Shown here: positions 10,623 through 18,660 of the stretch, one piece after another
How positions within the stretch are numbered: the stretch's first letter is position 1
Layout: each line of letters begins with the position of its first letter
NCBI GenBank assembly: GCA_003130835.1
Contig: QEXX01000041.1
Coordinates: 1-37,168 of the forward strand
DNA length: 37,168 bases
Direction: 5' to 3'
Source: Anaerolineae bacterium
GTDB lineage: Bacteria > Chloroflexota > Anaerolineae > Anaerolineales > UBA4823
Translations under genes and position numbers: made by a program
The notes under the pieces: model-generated
Databases searched by the model: none
Told to the model about the DNA's origin: nothing
What the model saw: only the letters and a program-made list of their open reading frames with translations

Positions 10623-12545
10623 ATGATGCGCATTATCGTTCGCTGGATCGGTGCAATCCTCGGGGTAAGCCTTCTCTTCGGTGGTTCGGTGCAGGCACAA
10701 AGCACACCAGAAACTTACGCAGTGTTGTCTGCGCCTTCTCCTCAAGATTTCCCCACGCTGCAACCCATGCTTAAGGTGTTTTCTCGTGCGGGGCGGTTTG
10801 TTCATGGGTTATCCAAATCCGACATTCAACTTTACGAAAATGGCATAGCCGTGCCTCTGCAAGCGGTTAAAGAGCAGCGGGTGGGGGTGCAGGTGGTTTT
10901 TGTCCTTAACCCCGGCGTAGCCTTTCTGGTGCGCGATTCGCAAGGCAACACCCGCTATGATGACTTGCTCAATGGCTTGGTGGATTGGGCAAGAAGGCGA
11001 CTTGGTTCGACCATTGACGATTTGAGCATTCTTGTGACCGATGGCCCTAGTCGTTCTCACTTGAGCAATCCCCTGGAATTGTTTTATACCCTGGCTTCTT
11101 ATCGCGTTTCCGGCGATGCCACGCCGTCACTAGATTCGCTGATCAAAGGGATCGAAATTGCGGCTGACCCTTCCCCGCGTGAGGGAATGGAAAGACTGGT
11201 GATCTTCATCACAGCCCCGCTAAGCGGCGATCAGAGCCTAGCGATTCAAAATGCGGTGCAGCAAGCCCAGCAAGCCGGTGTGCGAATTGTGGTATGGCTT
11301 GTGTCCACAGCGGCAACCACAACTCCACAAGCGATTGACGCCCTCAGACCTTTAGCAGATGAAACCCAGGGGAGGCTTTGGGTGCTAAACAAGCCCGAAG
11401 ACCAACCCGACCCGGAAACTATCTTAGAGCCATTGCGGGATGTCTACCTTTTGCAGTATGTCACCTCCCCCGCAGGTGGGAACGAGAGACAGTTAGAGGC
11501 TGAGGTGCAAATCGGCGATGAAGTGATTCGCTCGCAGCCGGTCTCGTTTCGCATTGACCTTCAGCCACCCAATCTCGTTTTTCTTGCGCCACCGGCCGAG
11601 ATCGTGCGAGAGCCGCCGCAAACCGTCTCTAGGATTGCCGAAGCACTCCAAGCCTTTGAGCCACAAAGCTATCACTTGAGTCTGCTGATCGAATTTCCGG
11701 ATGGAAGGCCGCGCTCGATCGTGAAGCTGCGCGCCTATGTCGATCAACAATTAATCCTTGAACAGCTCGAACCACCCTTTGATCGTTTTGTATGGAATCT
11801 CCAAGAGTATACCCAAAGCGGGCAACACGTCTTGCAAGCCGAGATTGTCGATGAATTTGGAATGACTGCCAAGACCGTCCCGACTCCGGTTTTGGTAAAG
11901 ATCAATCGTCCCTTACCTGCTCCCTCCAGGATGCTTAGCCGCAATCTCCTGCTGGTCGTCCTGACCTTTGTCAGCTTCACGGCCGCGTTTCTTGCCCTTG
12001 TTTCCGTCCTGCGTGGTCAGCTTGTGCCGACCTCCCAACGATTAAGCCGCCGGCTCGGCATGCGCAAAAAACAGCCCTTGGATCCTTTAACTCAACCTGT
12101 TCCCATTCCACCTTTGCCGCCTTTAAGAACGGGAGCTTATCGATCGGGCGAGCCACGCTCTTCTTCGCCCCCCTCCTCGAAACCACCGGTCTTGGCACTT
12201 TTATACCGACTTGGTGAATCGACAGAGGGCGAGCCAAAGGGCCCGTTTGCAATGGTTACTGACGTCTTACCCATCGGCCGCAATGCTACGCAGAATCTGT
12301 TGGTGATTGATGACCCAACGGTTGAGGGACTTCACGCTCGTCTCGAGCGGCAGACAGACGGCAAATTCCGCCTATACGATCTCGGTTCCCTCATGGGAAC
12401 ATGGGTCAACTATACCCCGGTTTCCCAAGAAGGGGTTACCGTAGAAGATGGCGATCTGATTCACATTGGGAGAGTAGGCTTCCGCTTCCACGTGCGTGAG
12501 AGCAGCCTGCAAGCATCGCTCACCCAACCAAGGGGGGAAAACTGA
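10623..12545 (+). CDS. Secreted VWA-like sensor / single-TM / cytoplasmic FHA-domain protein
   Basis: This is a 640-residue type I membrane protein. A signal peptide (1-25, ending VQA) precedes an extracytoplasmic region with a fold resembling von Willebrand factor A (about 88-280: VQVVFVLNPG, DDLSILVTDG, RLVIFITAPL, RIVVWLV). The metal site DxSxS is replaced by LNPGV, so metal binding is doubtful. A beta-rich region (about 305-425), one TM helix (441-464), a proline-rich linker and a cytoplasmic FHA domain (about 548-625) follow. The FHA domain has GR at 552-553, H571 and N596, but Glu stands where the phosphate-contacting Ser usually is (VEGLH). The stop overlaps the phosphatase start by one base (TGATG), so the two proteins are probably made together. 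Role inferred: linking an outside signal or envelope state to phosphothreonine signalling. The second ATG (10626) may be the true start. Confidence 0.82.
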   Translation: MMRIIVRWIGAILGVSLLFGGSVQAQSTPETYAVLSAPSPQDFPTLQPMLKVFSRAGRFVHGLSKSDIQLYENGIAVPLQAVKEQRVGVQVVFVLNPGVAFLVRDSQGNTRYDDLLNGLVDWARRRLGSTIDDLSILVTDGPSRSHLSNPLELFYTLASYRVSGDATPSLDSLIKGIEIAADPSPREGMERLVIFITAPLSGDQSLAIQNAVQQAQQAGVRIVVWLVSTAATTTPQAIDALRPLADETQGRLWVLNKPEDQPDPETILEPLRDVYLLQYVTSPAGGNERQLEAEVQIGDEVIRSQPVSFRIDLQPPNLVFLAPPAEIVREPPQTVSRIAEALQAFEPQSYHLSLLIEFPDGRPRSIVKLRAYVDQQLILEQLEPPFDRFVWNLQEYTQSGQHVLQAEIVDEFGMTAKTVPTPVLVKINRPLPAPSRMLSRNLLLVVLTFVSFTAAFLALVSVLRGQLVPTSQRLSRRLGMRKKQPLDPLTQPVPIPPLPPLRTGAYRSGEPRSSSPPSSKPPVLALLYRLGESTEGEPKGPFAMVTDVLPIGRNATQNLLVIDDPTVEGLHARLERQTDGKFRLYDLGSLMGTWVNYTPVSQEGVTVEDGDLIHIGRVGFRFHVRESSLQASLTQPRGEN

Positions 12546-13675
12546 TGAGATTTGGAAAGACGACACCGCTAAAAACGTTTGCGATCACTCATGCTGGTAT
12601 GAGCGGTAAAAATAACGAAGACCGCTTTCGGGTGCACCGCTTGATCACCAAGCAGCGTCAGGAAGCTGTCCTAGCCGTGGTTGCAGACGGCATCGGTGGC
12701 CACCGCGCTGGCGAAGTGGCCGCCGAATTAGCCAGCGAACAGATTGTGCGCTCCATTGAGCAACAAGATCTGAAACACCCCGCCCAGGCTTTGAAACAAG
12801 CCATCCAAGATGCTAACCAAATCGTCTTAGCTGCCTCGCAATCCAACCCGCAATGGGCTGGGATGGGGAGCACCTGTGCTTGCGCGTTTGTGATCGACAA
12901 TTGTCTCTATACGGCTTCTGCGGGTGATTCGCGCATTTATTTGATTCGCGGCAAACAGATTCATCAACTCAGCCGCGATCATACTTGGATTCAGGAAGCC
13001 ATTGACCGCGGCACACTCCCTGCTGCCACTGCCCATCTGCATCCAAACGCACATGTGATTCGGCGCTTTATCGGCGCCCCATACGGCGTTCAGCCCGATA
13101 TCCGCCTGTACTTAAAGGGCAACGAAACCGATCAGCAAGCTGAAGCCAATCAAGGCATGAGGCTAAAAACAGGCGACCGAATCGTGGTTTGCAGCGATGG
13201 CTTGACAGATTTAGTTGCCGCCCACGAAATCCTCACCATCCTCAGGAAGCGCCCCCTAGAGCGAGCGTTACCAGAGCTGGTCGATTTAGCCAATCAACGT
13301 GGTGGGCATGACAACATTACGATTGTTGCCTTGCAGGTTGGAAAAACGCCGCCAAGTTTGGTGCGGCGGCTGGCAACAGCCATCTTCTCTCTTTTGCTTG
13401 CCATTGGCTTGATTGCTACGCTCTTGTTCTTTTATTTTGCTGAGGGAGATCAAATCTTACGACGTCTTAGGGTGTATCCAACGCCGCTTTCATCGTTGCC
13501 GGCAACCATAAAGGAAACCCCGTCTTTGCCCACCCCTGTTTTGACCGAAGAACTCCTTTTCCCCAAAGAAACTGTTAATCCCACTCGCACAGTCTATCCC
13601 AGCCTAACCCCCCTCCGCTCCGTACAACCAACGGCGACCTTTACTCCGTGGCCTACCAACACCCCGGAACCCTGA
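12545..13675 (+). CDS. PP2C-family (PPM) protein serine/threonine phosphatase, membrane anchored
   Basis: This 376-residue protein has an N-terminal PPM catalytic domain (about 10-268), one TM helix (about 276-298) and a Pro/Thr-rich extracytoplasmic tail ending TNTPEP. The metal ligands are present: D26 in GKNNED, D48-G49 in VVADGIGGH, D218 in CSDGLTD and D256 in GGHDNIT, so it should be an active metal-dependent phosphatase removing phosphate from Ser/Thr residues in the cytoplasm. The family includes PrpC/PstP. Its start overlaps the FHA-protein stop by one base. No Ser/Thr kinase is visible in the window, although such phosphatases usually reverse one. The tail resembles the C-terminus of the TPR protein at 35314-36780. 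Confidence 0.9.
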   Translation: MRFGKTTPLKTFAITHAGMSGKNNEDRFRVHRLITKQRQEAVLAVVADGIGGHRAGEVAAELASEQIVRSIEQQDLKHPAQALKQAIQDANQIVLAASQSNPQWAGMGSTCACAFVIDNCLYTASAGDSRIYLIRGKQIHQLSRDHTWIQEAIDRGTLPAATAHLHPNAHVIRRFIGAPYGVQPDIRLYLKGNETDQQAEANQGMRLKTGDRIVVCSDGLTDLVAAHEILTILRKRPLERALPELVDLANQRGGHDNITIVALQVGKTPPSLVRRLATAIFSLLLAIGLIATLLFFYFAEGDQILRRLRVYPTPLSSLPATIKETPSLPTPVLTEELLFPKETVNPTRTVYPSLTPLRSVQPTATFTPWPTNTPEP

Positions 13676-13685
13676 GGTTTCAGGG
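13670..13685. terminator. Small hairpin containing both convergent stop codons
   Basis: CCCTGA and TCAGGG form a 6-bp perfect stem around a GGTT loop. The left arm holds the TGA of the phosphatase gene and the right arm the TGA of the convergent gene. There is no T-run, so it would be only a weak or bidirectional terminator. Confidence 0.35.
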
Positions 13686-15944
13686 CAAATTGGCATAATA
13701 CAATCGGTTGCCAAAGGCGAGAAAAACCAAGCGCTGTTCCGATGAAACAGCCAGCGCAGAGGCCGGCACCCCCTGTGGTAGCGGGCTAAAGGAAGGCGTC
13801 GGGATGCTGCGAAACTGGGTGTGAAATGCCAAGAGTCTCAAGCTGAACTGATAAATCGCTGGCTGGCTGGATTCTAGTAGATAAAGCGCCGGTTCAGGTG
13901 GCTGAGAGACAAAAAGCCGTGTAAAGGGCGTTTCACTTTGTAAGGGTTGGTTCTCGCGCCCCGGTCGAGAGTCTTTATACGGCTGCGGATCCACACAGCG
14001 AGTCGGCGTTGACGAGCTATAAGAACATTGCGCCAGGTGTCCATCTGCATACAAAAGATACAAATCCTGACCGTAAACAGCAAAGTCAACGATATTATCC
14101 ATTGGAGGCACATCTTCAGAAAAGAACAACTCAGGCTTTTCAGAGTACTTATTCTTCCAGTATATCCAAACTGCATTCTTTTCAGGGTCAAGGACATAGC
14201 TGTTGCCGCCATCGATCAAAAATCCCCGCAAGCTTCCCATACCGCGCTCATCGGGGGTCAACGCAGCGACCATCGGAGGATCATAATAATCACAAGTGAC
14301 CACATTACCCTTTGAATCTAACCCAACGATTACAGCTTGCAGTTGAGTCGGTTTGCGGATAATGCCAAAGCCAACGAGTTTGCCTACTGCAGCTCCCTGA
14401 ATGCCTGGACCGCAGGAGGCGTTGGGATTCAGCACATATCCACGCGCCGCAGCCGTCGCCCGCCAGACTACGCCTGCATTGGCATCCAATAGGAACAATT
14501 CGTTCTCGGTAACGGCCATCTTAACAATTTGAGCTTCTTTGGGCAAGTCATCCATCGCCACCGCGAAGTCCAGGCGTTGAATGGCTTCTAATTGATCAAT
14601 GGCAGCATTGGCTTGAGCGCGCAGGGCTTGGGCTTCTGAAGAGTTGGAATAACTTGTCGCTCGGTCGAGATACGCCAAGGTCGTTTGCCATGCTGAGCGT
14701 TGCGCTAAGGGGTCTTGAAGGGTCTGGGCTTGCTGAGCTGCCTGTTCGGCGAGCGCTAAATAGCGTTCAAATTCTGCCACCTGACCTTGTCGGAAATAAA
14801 CTAGACTGGCGACTGTGACCACCAATAAGGGGGTGAGAATAGCGATCAACGCCATGAGCGCAGTTGGGATTTGAAAGACGCTTGAGTCAGGCAGAAGACG
14901 GCTGAGCCATCGAACAAAGCGAGCTCCTGCCCCTTGAAGGCTGTTTCTGAAGCCATCGAGCAGCGATGCGCTGCCGCTGGACGGTTGACGTTGGTGGATG
15001 TCTGTAAGGGGTGGTGAGGGCGGCTCAGCAGGCTCTGGCATCTCAACGGCGGGGCTTGCTTGACTTGCGGAGAAGGGCTTGCCGGGGATCGGCGGAGAAG
15101 GCTGCTCTTGGTGCGGAGAGGGTGATGCTGGAGAGTCGACCGAGAGGTTTGCTTCGAGATCAGCAAGCGGAGAAGGCGAACTGGTTTGCGCCTGGGTAGC
15201 TGAGGCGGCTGAAGTCCGGGACGGCTGGACATCCTGCGCTAACGGAACAGCCGTAACCGGTAGGCGAATGATTTTACCGGAACCAGCCTTGAACTGGAGC
15301 GCCCAAGCTTCGCTGGCGGTTTCGCCAACGAGTTTCTGATGCAAACCCTTTAAGTCTTTGCCATAGAGCGAGGCAAGCAGGGCTGAACTCCAGCTAGCCG
15401 CTGGTTTGACACAGACGAGCAGGGAGTCTTCACTTTGGATTTGCACCTGCACAAAGCGGATTTTAGCCACTTTGCTGACGCCCAAGCCTTGCCCTGCTAG
15501 ATCAGGATCATAGAGGTGCTCCACGCCGCCCGATGAAATCCAATACACGTGGGATAACCCGCTTTGAGCAATGGTTAAGCGACCTTGTCCGAAAACCATT
15601 TGGGTCAGGAAAGCAACGACCTGATTTTCGGGGTTGTCCAAACGAGCGTTACGCTCGAAAAGAAATTGGTTCAAACTCTCCGCCACAGCGCGCAGAGCAC
15701 CAGTCGTTGTGCCAGGGGTTTTATAAAAAACCTCACTTAGCCTCTGTAACAGCAAAGCCTGTTTATCCGCAGATAGGGTTGATTTGCCTTGCAAGCTGAG
15801 ATGGAGCAGCAACGTATCCCTGCGTCGCTGACGGGCGACTTTCTTAGCAGTTTGAGCGGCAAAGAAATGCGACTGTCCTGCGAATCCCTCTGCTTTTTCG
15901 GGGGAAGAAAGGGGTAAAATGGAAATATCAAACACAGACGACAT
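13680..15944 (-). CDS. Membrane protein with degenerate PP2C-like N-domain and extracytoplasmic propeller-like domain
   Basis: This is a protein of about 754 residues. The N-terminal 240 residues follow the PPM pattern (helix with ALRAVAESLNQFLFERN, then LTIAQSGLSHVYWISSGGVEHL, then DSLLVCVKPA) but lack the metal-binding aspartates: the GDS motif is SGLS and the SDG motif is VKPA. It is therefore probably a pseudophosphatase. A Pro/Ser-rich linker (about 245-330), a TM helix (about 359-383), a coiled-coil-like stretch (QVAEFERYLALAEQAAQQAQ onward) and a C-terminal domain with repeated strands such as LFLLDANAGVVWR and LYLLYADGHLAQ, suggesting a beta-propeller outside the membrane, follow. The start is uncertain: ATG at 15944, TTG at 15959 or a GTG nearer 15920 with AAGGA before it. 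It converges on the FHA/PP2C pair, so a shared signalling role is inferred. Confidence 0.72.
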   Translation of the reverse strand: MSSVFDISILPLSSPEKAEGFAGQSHFFAAQTAKKVARQRRRDTLLLHLSLQGKSTLSADKQALLLQRLSEVFYKTPGTTTGALRAVAESLNQFLFERNARLDNPENQVVAFLTQMVFGQGRLTIAQSGLSHVYWISSGGVEHLYDPDLAGQGLGVSKVAKIRFVQVQIQSEDSLLVCVKPAASWSSALLASLYGKDLKGLHQKLVGETASEAWALQFKAGSGKIIRLPVTAVPLAQDVQPSRTSAASATQAQTSSPSPLADLEANLSVDSPASPSPHQEQPSPPIPGKPFSASQASPAVEMPEPAEPPSPPLTDIHQRQPSSGSASLLDGFRNSLQGAGARFVRWLSRLLPDSSVFQIPTALMALIAILTPLLVVTVASLVYFRQGQVAEFERYLALAEQAAQQAQTLQDPLAQRSAWQTTLAYLDRATSYSNSSEAQALRAQANAAIDQLEAIQRLDFAVAMDDLPKEAQIVKMAVTENELFLLDANAGVVWRATAAARGYVLNPNASCGPGIQGAAVGKLVGFGIIRKPTQLQAVIVGLDSKGNVVTCDYYDPPMVAALTPDERGMGSLRGFLIDGGNSYVLDPEKNAVWIYWKNKYSEKPELFFSEDVPPMDNIVDFAVYGQDLYLLYADGHLAQCSYSSSTPTRCVDPQPYKDSRPGRENQPLQSETPFTRLFVSQPPEPALYLLESSQPAIYQFSLRLLAFHTQFRSIPTPSFSPLPQGVPASALAVSSEQRLVFLAFGNRLYYANLP

Positions 15945-15970
15945 CCTTGCCAAAGTCAATCAACGGAAAT

Positions 15971-15998
15971 TTGGTTAGTTGCATTATACTGGTAAAAT
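15971..15998 (+). promoter_or_regulatory. Promoter of the CelD-like acetyltransferase gene
   Basis: TTGGTT (15971-15976), a 16-base spacer and TAAAAT (15993-15998) point toward the gene at 16043. The divergent -10 box at 15988-15983 lies inside the spacer, so the two promoters would compete for polymerase. Confidence 0.4.
15983..15988 (-). promoter_or_regulatory. -10 box for the pseudophosphatase-like gene
   Basis: A perfect minus-strand TATAAT about 40 bases before the ATG at 15944. No good -35 is seen at 16-18 bases. It overlaps the forward promoter at 15971-15998. Confidence 0.45.
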
Positions 15999-16042
15999 CA
16001 CAAGCCTCAGTTCAATCTCCATAGCAAATCCTTCAGACGTTC

Positions 16043-17116
16043 ATGGGATTTGTAACCAGCAAAGAAGGGAGCATAGACTTAGCCAAAACGATGTGGCAAT
16101 TTCAAGTCATTCAAACGCCTGACCAATTTAAAGCACTTGAAGAAGAATGGAATCACTTACTGGCAGAAAGTGCAAGTCATATGCCGTTTTTGCGTCATGA
16201 ATACTTATATACTTGGTGGCAAACGTTAGGGGGTGGGGAATGGAAGTATGGAGAGTTATATCTCGTGCTCGCCCGCGAGGCAAATGGTTATCTACGCGGC
16301 ATTGCTCCGCTGTTCTTCACTCAAAATCGAGAGGGGGAAGCCGCCCTAATGCTCTTAGGGAGCATTGAGATCTCAGACTACTTGGATTTCATCGTGCGCG
16401 AAGGCGATCTAACAACCTTCTGTGAGGGTTTGCTAGCCTTTTTGGCAGGGGTCACCTCCCCTGCTTGGAAAGTGCTTGACCTCTACAATCTTCTCGATAG
16501 CTCTCCCACCCTCACCGCTCTCGAAGCTGTTGCAAAATCGTTTGGCTGGCGCTACCACGCAGACTGTCTGCAACATTCCCCATACATTCCCCTGCCTGGC
16601 GATTGGGAAGCCTACCTAGCCAGCCTCAACAAGAAACAGCGGCATGAAATCCGGCGCAAATTACGGCGTTTAGAAGAATCGGGCGTGCCTTATCGTTGGT
16701 ATATTGTGCAGGACGAGAACACGCTCGACCAGGAAATCGACGCTTTTTTAGAACTCATGGCATTAGATGCAGAGAAGCAAGCGTTTCTAACAACGGTCAT
16801 GCGCTCTCAAATGCGTTCCGCCATCTGGACTGCGTTTCGCGCCGGCTGGTTGCAGTTGTCTTTTTTAGAAATTGAGGGGCAAAAAGCCGCTGGTTATTTA
16901 AGCTTTGATTACGGCAATCAAATTTGGGTTTATAACTCTGGCATGGACAACCGCTTCAACGCTTACTCACCCGGTTGGGTTTTACTGAGTTATTTGCTCA
17001 AATGGGCAAACGAGAATCGGCGTGATGCTTTTGATTTCATGCGCGGTAATGAAGACTATAAATACCGCTTCGGTGCCATTGACCGCTTTGTGATGCGCGC
17101 TCGCTTGGAACGGTGA
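16043..17116 (+). CDS. CelD/BcsL-like GNAT-fold acetyltransferase
   Basis: This 357-residue protein resembles the CelD/BcsL acetyltransferase group (Acetyltransf_6, related to FemAB). Evidence is an N-terminal PDQFKALEEEWNHLL segment, then PFLRHEYLYTWWQTLG, a KKQRHEIRRKLRRLEE helix (about 195-211) and a second GNAT half with KAAGYLSFDYGNQIWVYNSG and a PGWVLLSYLLKWA block. Relatives act in exopolysaccharide or cell-envelope metabolism. The substrate is unknown. No Shine-Dalgarno precedes the ATG at 16043; an ATG at 16091 would remove 16 residues and start closer to the conserved region. The gene ends 13 bases before the convergent amrS gene. It stands alone, and its promoter overlaps that of the pseudophosphatase-like gene, which hints at coordinated or mutually exclusive expression. 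Confidence 0.78.
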   Translation: MGFVTSKEGSIDLAKTMWQFQVIQTPDQFKALEEEWNHLLAESASHMPFLRHEYLYTWWQTLGGGEWKYGELYLVLAREANGYLRGIAPLFFTQNREGEAALMLLGSIEISDYLDFIVREGDLTTFCEGLLAFLAGVTSPAWKVLDLYNLLDSSPTLTALEAVAKSFGWRYHADCLQHSPYIPLPGDWEAYLASLNKKQRHEIRRKLRRLEESGVPYRWYIVQDENTLDQEIDAFLELMALDAEKQAFLTTVMRSQMRSAIWTAFRAGWLQLSFLEIEGQKAAGYLSFDYGNQIWVYNSGMDNRFNAYSPGWVLLSYLLKWANENRRDAFDFMRGNEDYKYRFGAIDRFVMRARLER

Positions 17117-17129
17117 GCCAGAAAAGCGC

Positions 17130-18242
17130 TTAGAAGATCGAGCGTGGCATGCCCCAGCCACCCAGACGCACGGCTTTAGGCTGATTCGTCCATACACCTG
17201 GGATGGTTGTGCCACACTTTGGGCATTTTCCGTCAGCGGTAATTGCGTACTGGAAGAGCGTATATCCTTGGCGTCCAACCAACAAGGTTTTGCACTGTGG
17301 ACAGTAGGTGCTTTCATACTCACCTACCCGACCCGGCAAGTTACCAGCATAGACAAAGCGCAAACCGGCTTCCTGACCAATTTCAGCCGCTTTTAGCAGG
17401 GTGCGGGTTGGCGTCGGTGGCGCATCCATCATCTTGTAATCAGGGTGGAAAGCCGTTACGTGCCATGGGATATGCGGAGATACCGAGACAATAAAGCGAG
17501 CGGCATCCATTAACTCTTCGGTGCTGTCGTTAAAGCCCGGAATCACGAGCGTAACCACTTCGACCCAGAAGCCCAATTCGTGCGCCAAACGGATGCTATC
17601 TAAGACATGCTGCAAGACCCCGCCCAAGCGACGATAGTGGCGATCTTGCATTGTCTTCAAGTCAACTTTGTAGCCGCTGACATACGGGCGCAAGTATTTT
17701 AGCACCTGCGGGGTGGCATTGCCATTGGAGACATAGACGCATTTCAAACCTGCTTGAACAGCCTGGCGAAAGATGGCTACTGCCCACTCCGAGGTGATTA
17801 AGGGTTCGTTGTAGGAAGAAGCAATGACTTCGGCGCCGCTCTCCAACGCCAGCTTGACCATTTGTTCTGGCGATGCTTTGCGCACATAAGCGGCAGCTAG
17901 GTTGGAGGCCGGGTCGCGTAAGAACTGCGAGGAAAGGTGGTTTTGACAAAACGAGCAGTGAAAGTCGCAGCCTAACATGCCGAAAGTGAGCGCATCACTG
18001 CCAGCCAGGAAATGGAAAAAAGGCTTTTTCTCGATCGGATCAACCTGTAAGCCGGAGACATACCCAAAGGGCACCCGTAAGGTGCCGTCCTGGTTAAACC
18101 GTACCTTACAAATGCCACGTTTTCCGGGCCGAATCAGGCAGCGATGCCCACAGGCAAAACAGCGCACCGAACCATCGGGGAGTTTTTCATATAGCTCGCC
18201 TTCAACGGTCAGCCCATCCAATACTTCTGCAACTGTAGTCAT
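17130..18242 (-). CDS. amrS: AmmeMemoRadiSam-system radical SAM enzyme (AmrS-like)
   Basis: This 370-residue radical SAM protein belongs with the PFL-activase-like AmrS group. The [4Fe-4S] motif is C92-DFH-C96-SF-C99. An N-terminal cysteine cluster (C28, C31, C35, C45) and the GYVSGLQVDPIEKKPFFHF block are diagnostic of this group. A C-terminal zinc-ribbon-like tail (C314, C317, C340, C343) is extra to the core enzyme. The reaction is not established; the family is named for co-occurrence with AMMECR1 and Memo proteins, neither of which is seen nearby. Start: ATG at 18242 with no Shine-Dalgarno but a TAAAAT seven bases upstream, so the mRNA is probably leaderless. The gene is monocistronic and convergent with the acetyltransferase. 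Confidence 0.87.
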   Translation of the reverse strand: MTTVAEVLDGLTVEGELYEKLPDGSVRCFACGHRCLIRPGKRGICKVRFNQDGTLRVPFGYVSGLQVDPIEKKPFFHFLAGSDALTFGMLGCDFHCSFCQNHLSSQFLRDPASNLAAAYVRKASPEQMVKLALESGAEVIASSYNEPLITSEWAVAIFRQAVQAGLKCVYVSNGNATPQVLKYLRPYVSGYKVDLKTMQDRHYRRLGGVLQHVLDSIRLAHELGFWVEVVTLVIPGFNDSTEELMDAARFIVSVSPHIPWHVTAFHPDYKMMDAPPTPTRTLLKAAEIGQEAGLRFVYAGNLPGRVGEYESTYCPQCKTLLVGRQGYTLFQYAITADGKCPKCGTTIPGVWTNQPKAVRLGGWGMPRSIF

Positions 18243-18249
18243 ACGAGAT

Positions 18250-18255
18250 ATTTTA
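18250..18255 (-). promoter_or_regulatory. -10 element of amrS, leaderless spacing
   Basis: Minus-strand TAAAAT ends seven bases before the ATG at 18242, which places the expected transcript start on the start codon. No clear -35 is seen. Confidence 0.4.
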
Positions 18256-18310
18256 CAATATTTATGGTAATTTTCGGATGATTTTTTGCCCGGTCAGCAG
18301 ACGGTGAAAC

Positions 18311-18327
18311 GAGCTTGCCTCAAGCTC
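18311..18327. other. Perfect hairpin between amrS and ttuB
   Basis: GAGCTTG, a three-base CCT loop and CAAGCTC give a 7-bp perfect inverted repeat in the divergent intergenic region. There is no T-run, so it is not a standard terminator. A protein-binding site or cruciform is possible. Confidence 0.4.
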
Positions 18328-18388
18328 CCAACCACCCGCCAACGGCGAACGCTAAGCAGCTCCTCAGCCATTGCTCAAATTGGTTCAC

Positions 18389-18430
18389 TTTACGAAATCG
18401 GAGTATTGTTGTAGACTTAGGTTAAACCTA
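18389..18430 (+). promoter_or_regulatory. Promoter of ttuB-ttuA with a palindrome at the expected start site
   Basis: TTTACG (18389-18394), a 17-base spacer and TAGACT (18412-18417) each match consensus at four of six positions. Right after the -10 is TAGGTT-A-AACCTA (18418-18430), a perfect inverted repeat with a one-base centre over the expected transcription start, in a good place for a repressor site. The gene start follows with GGAGG five bases before the ATG. Confidence 0.4.
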
Positions 18431-18444
18431 GACCTGGAGGTGCG

Positions 18445-18642
18445 ATGGATACCGTCAAAATCGTGTTACGTGACCAAGAATATGAAGTCAAAAGTGGAAT
18501 GACTTTGCGGGATGCTCTGACAAAGCTGGGTATCAACCGCGAGAGTGTCTTAGCAACTCGACAAGGGGAATTAATCACCGACGATGAAATCCTCCGTCCT
18601 GGCGAGACCATCCGGCTGGTGGCCGTGATCTCTGGTGGATGA
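18445..18642 (+). CDS. ttuB: Ubiquitin-like sulfur carrier protein, TtuB/MoaD/ThiS type
   Basis: This is a 65-residue beta-grasp protein ending in SGG, the C-terminal Gly-Gly that is adenylated and then thiocarboxylated in MoaD, ThiS and TtuB. A GGAGG lies five bases before the ATG. The length and the pattern VKIVLRDQEY...MTLRDALTKLGI...ETIRLVAVISGG fit this family. The gene lies 18 bases upstream of a TtuA-type tRNA thiolase, so the sulfur is most likely passed to tRNA, as in the Thermus TtuB-TtuA system that makes 5-methyl-2-thiouridine at position 54. Without that neighbour MoaD or ThiS would be equally likely. The E1-like activating enzyme (TtuC) is not in the window. Confidence 0.82.
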   Translation: MDTVKIVLRDQEYEVKSGMTLRDALTKLGINRESVLATRQGELITDDEILRPGETIRLVAVISGG

Positions 18643-18660
18643 TCAGGAGACATTGTCGTT

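Noticed and set aside
18445-18642. MoaD or ThiS for molybdopterin or thiamine
   Set aside because: Possible by fold, but the gene is next to a TtuA-type thiolase and no molybdopterin or thiamine genes are seen.
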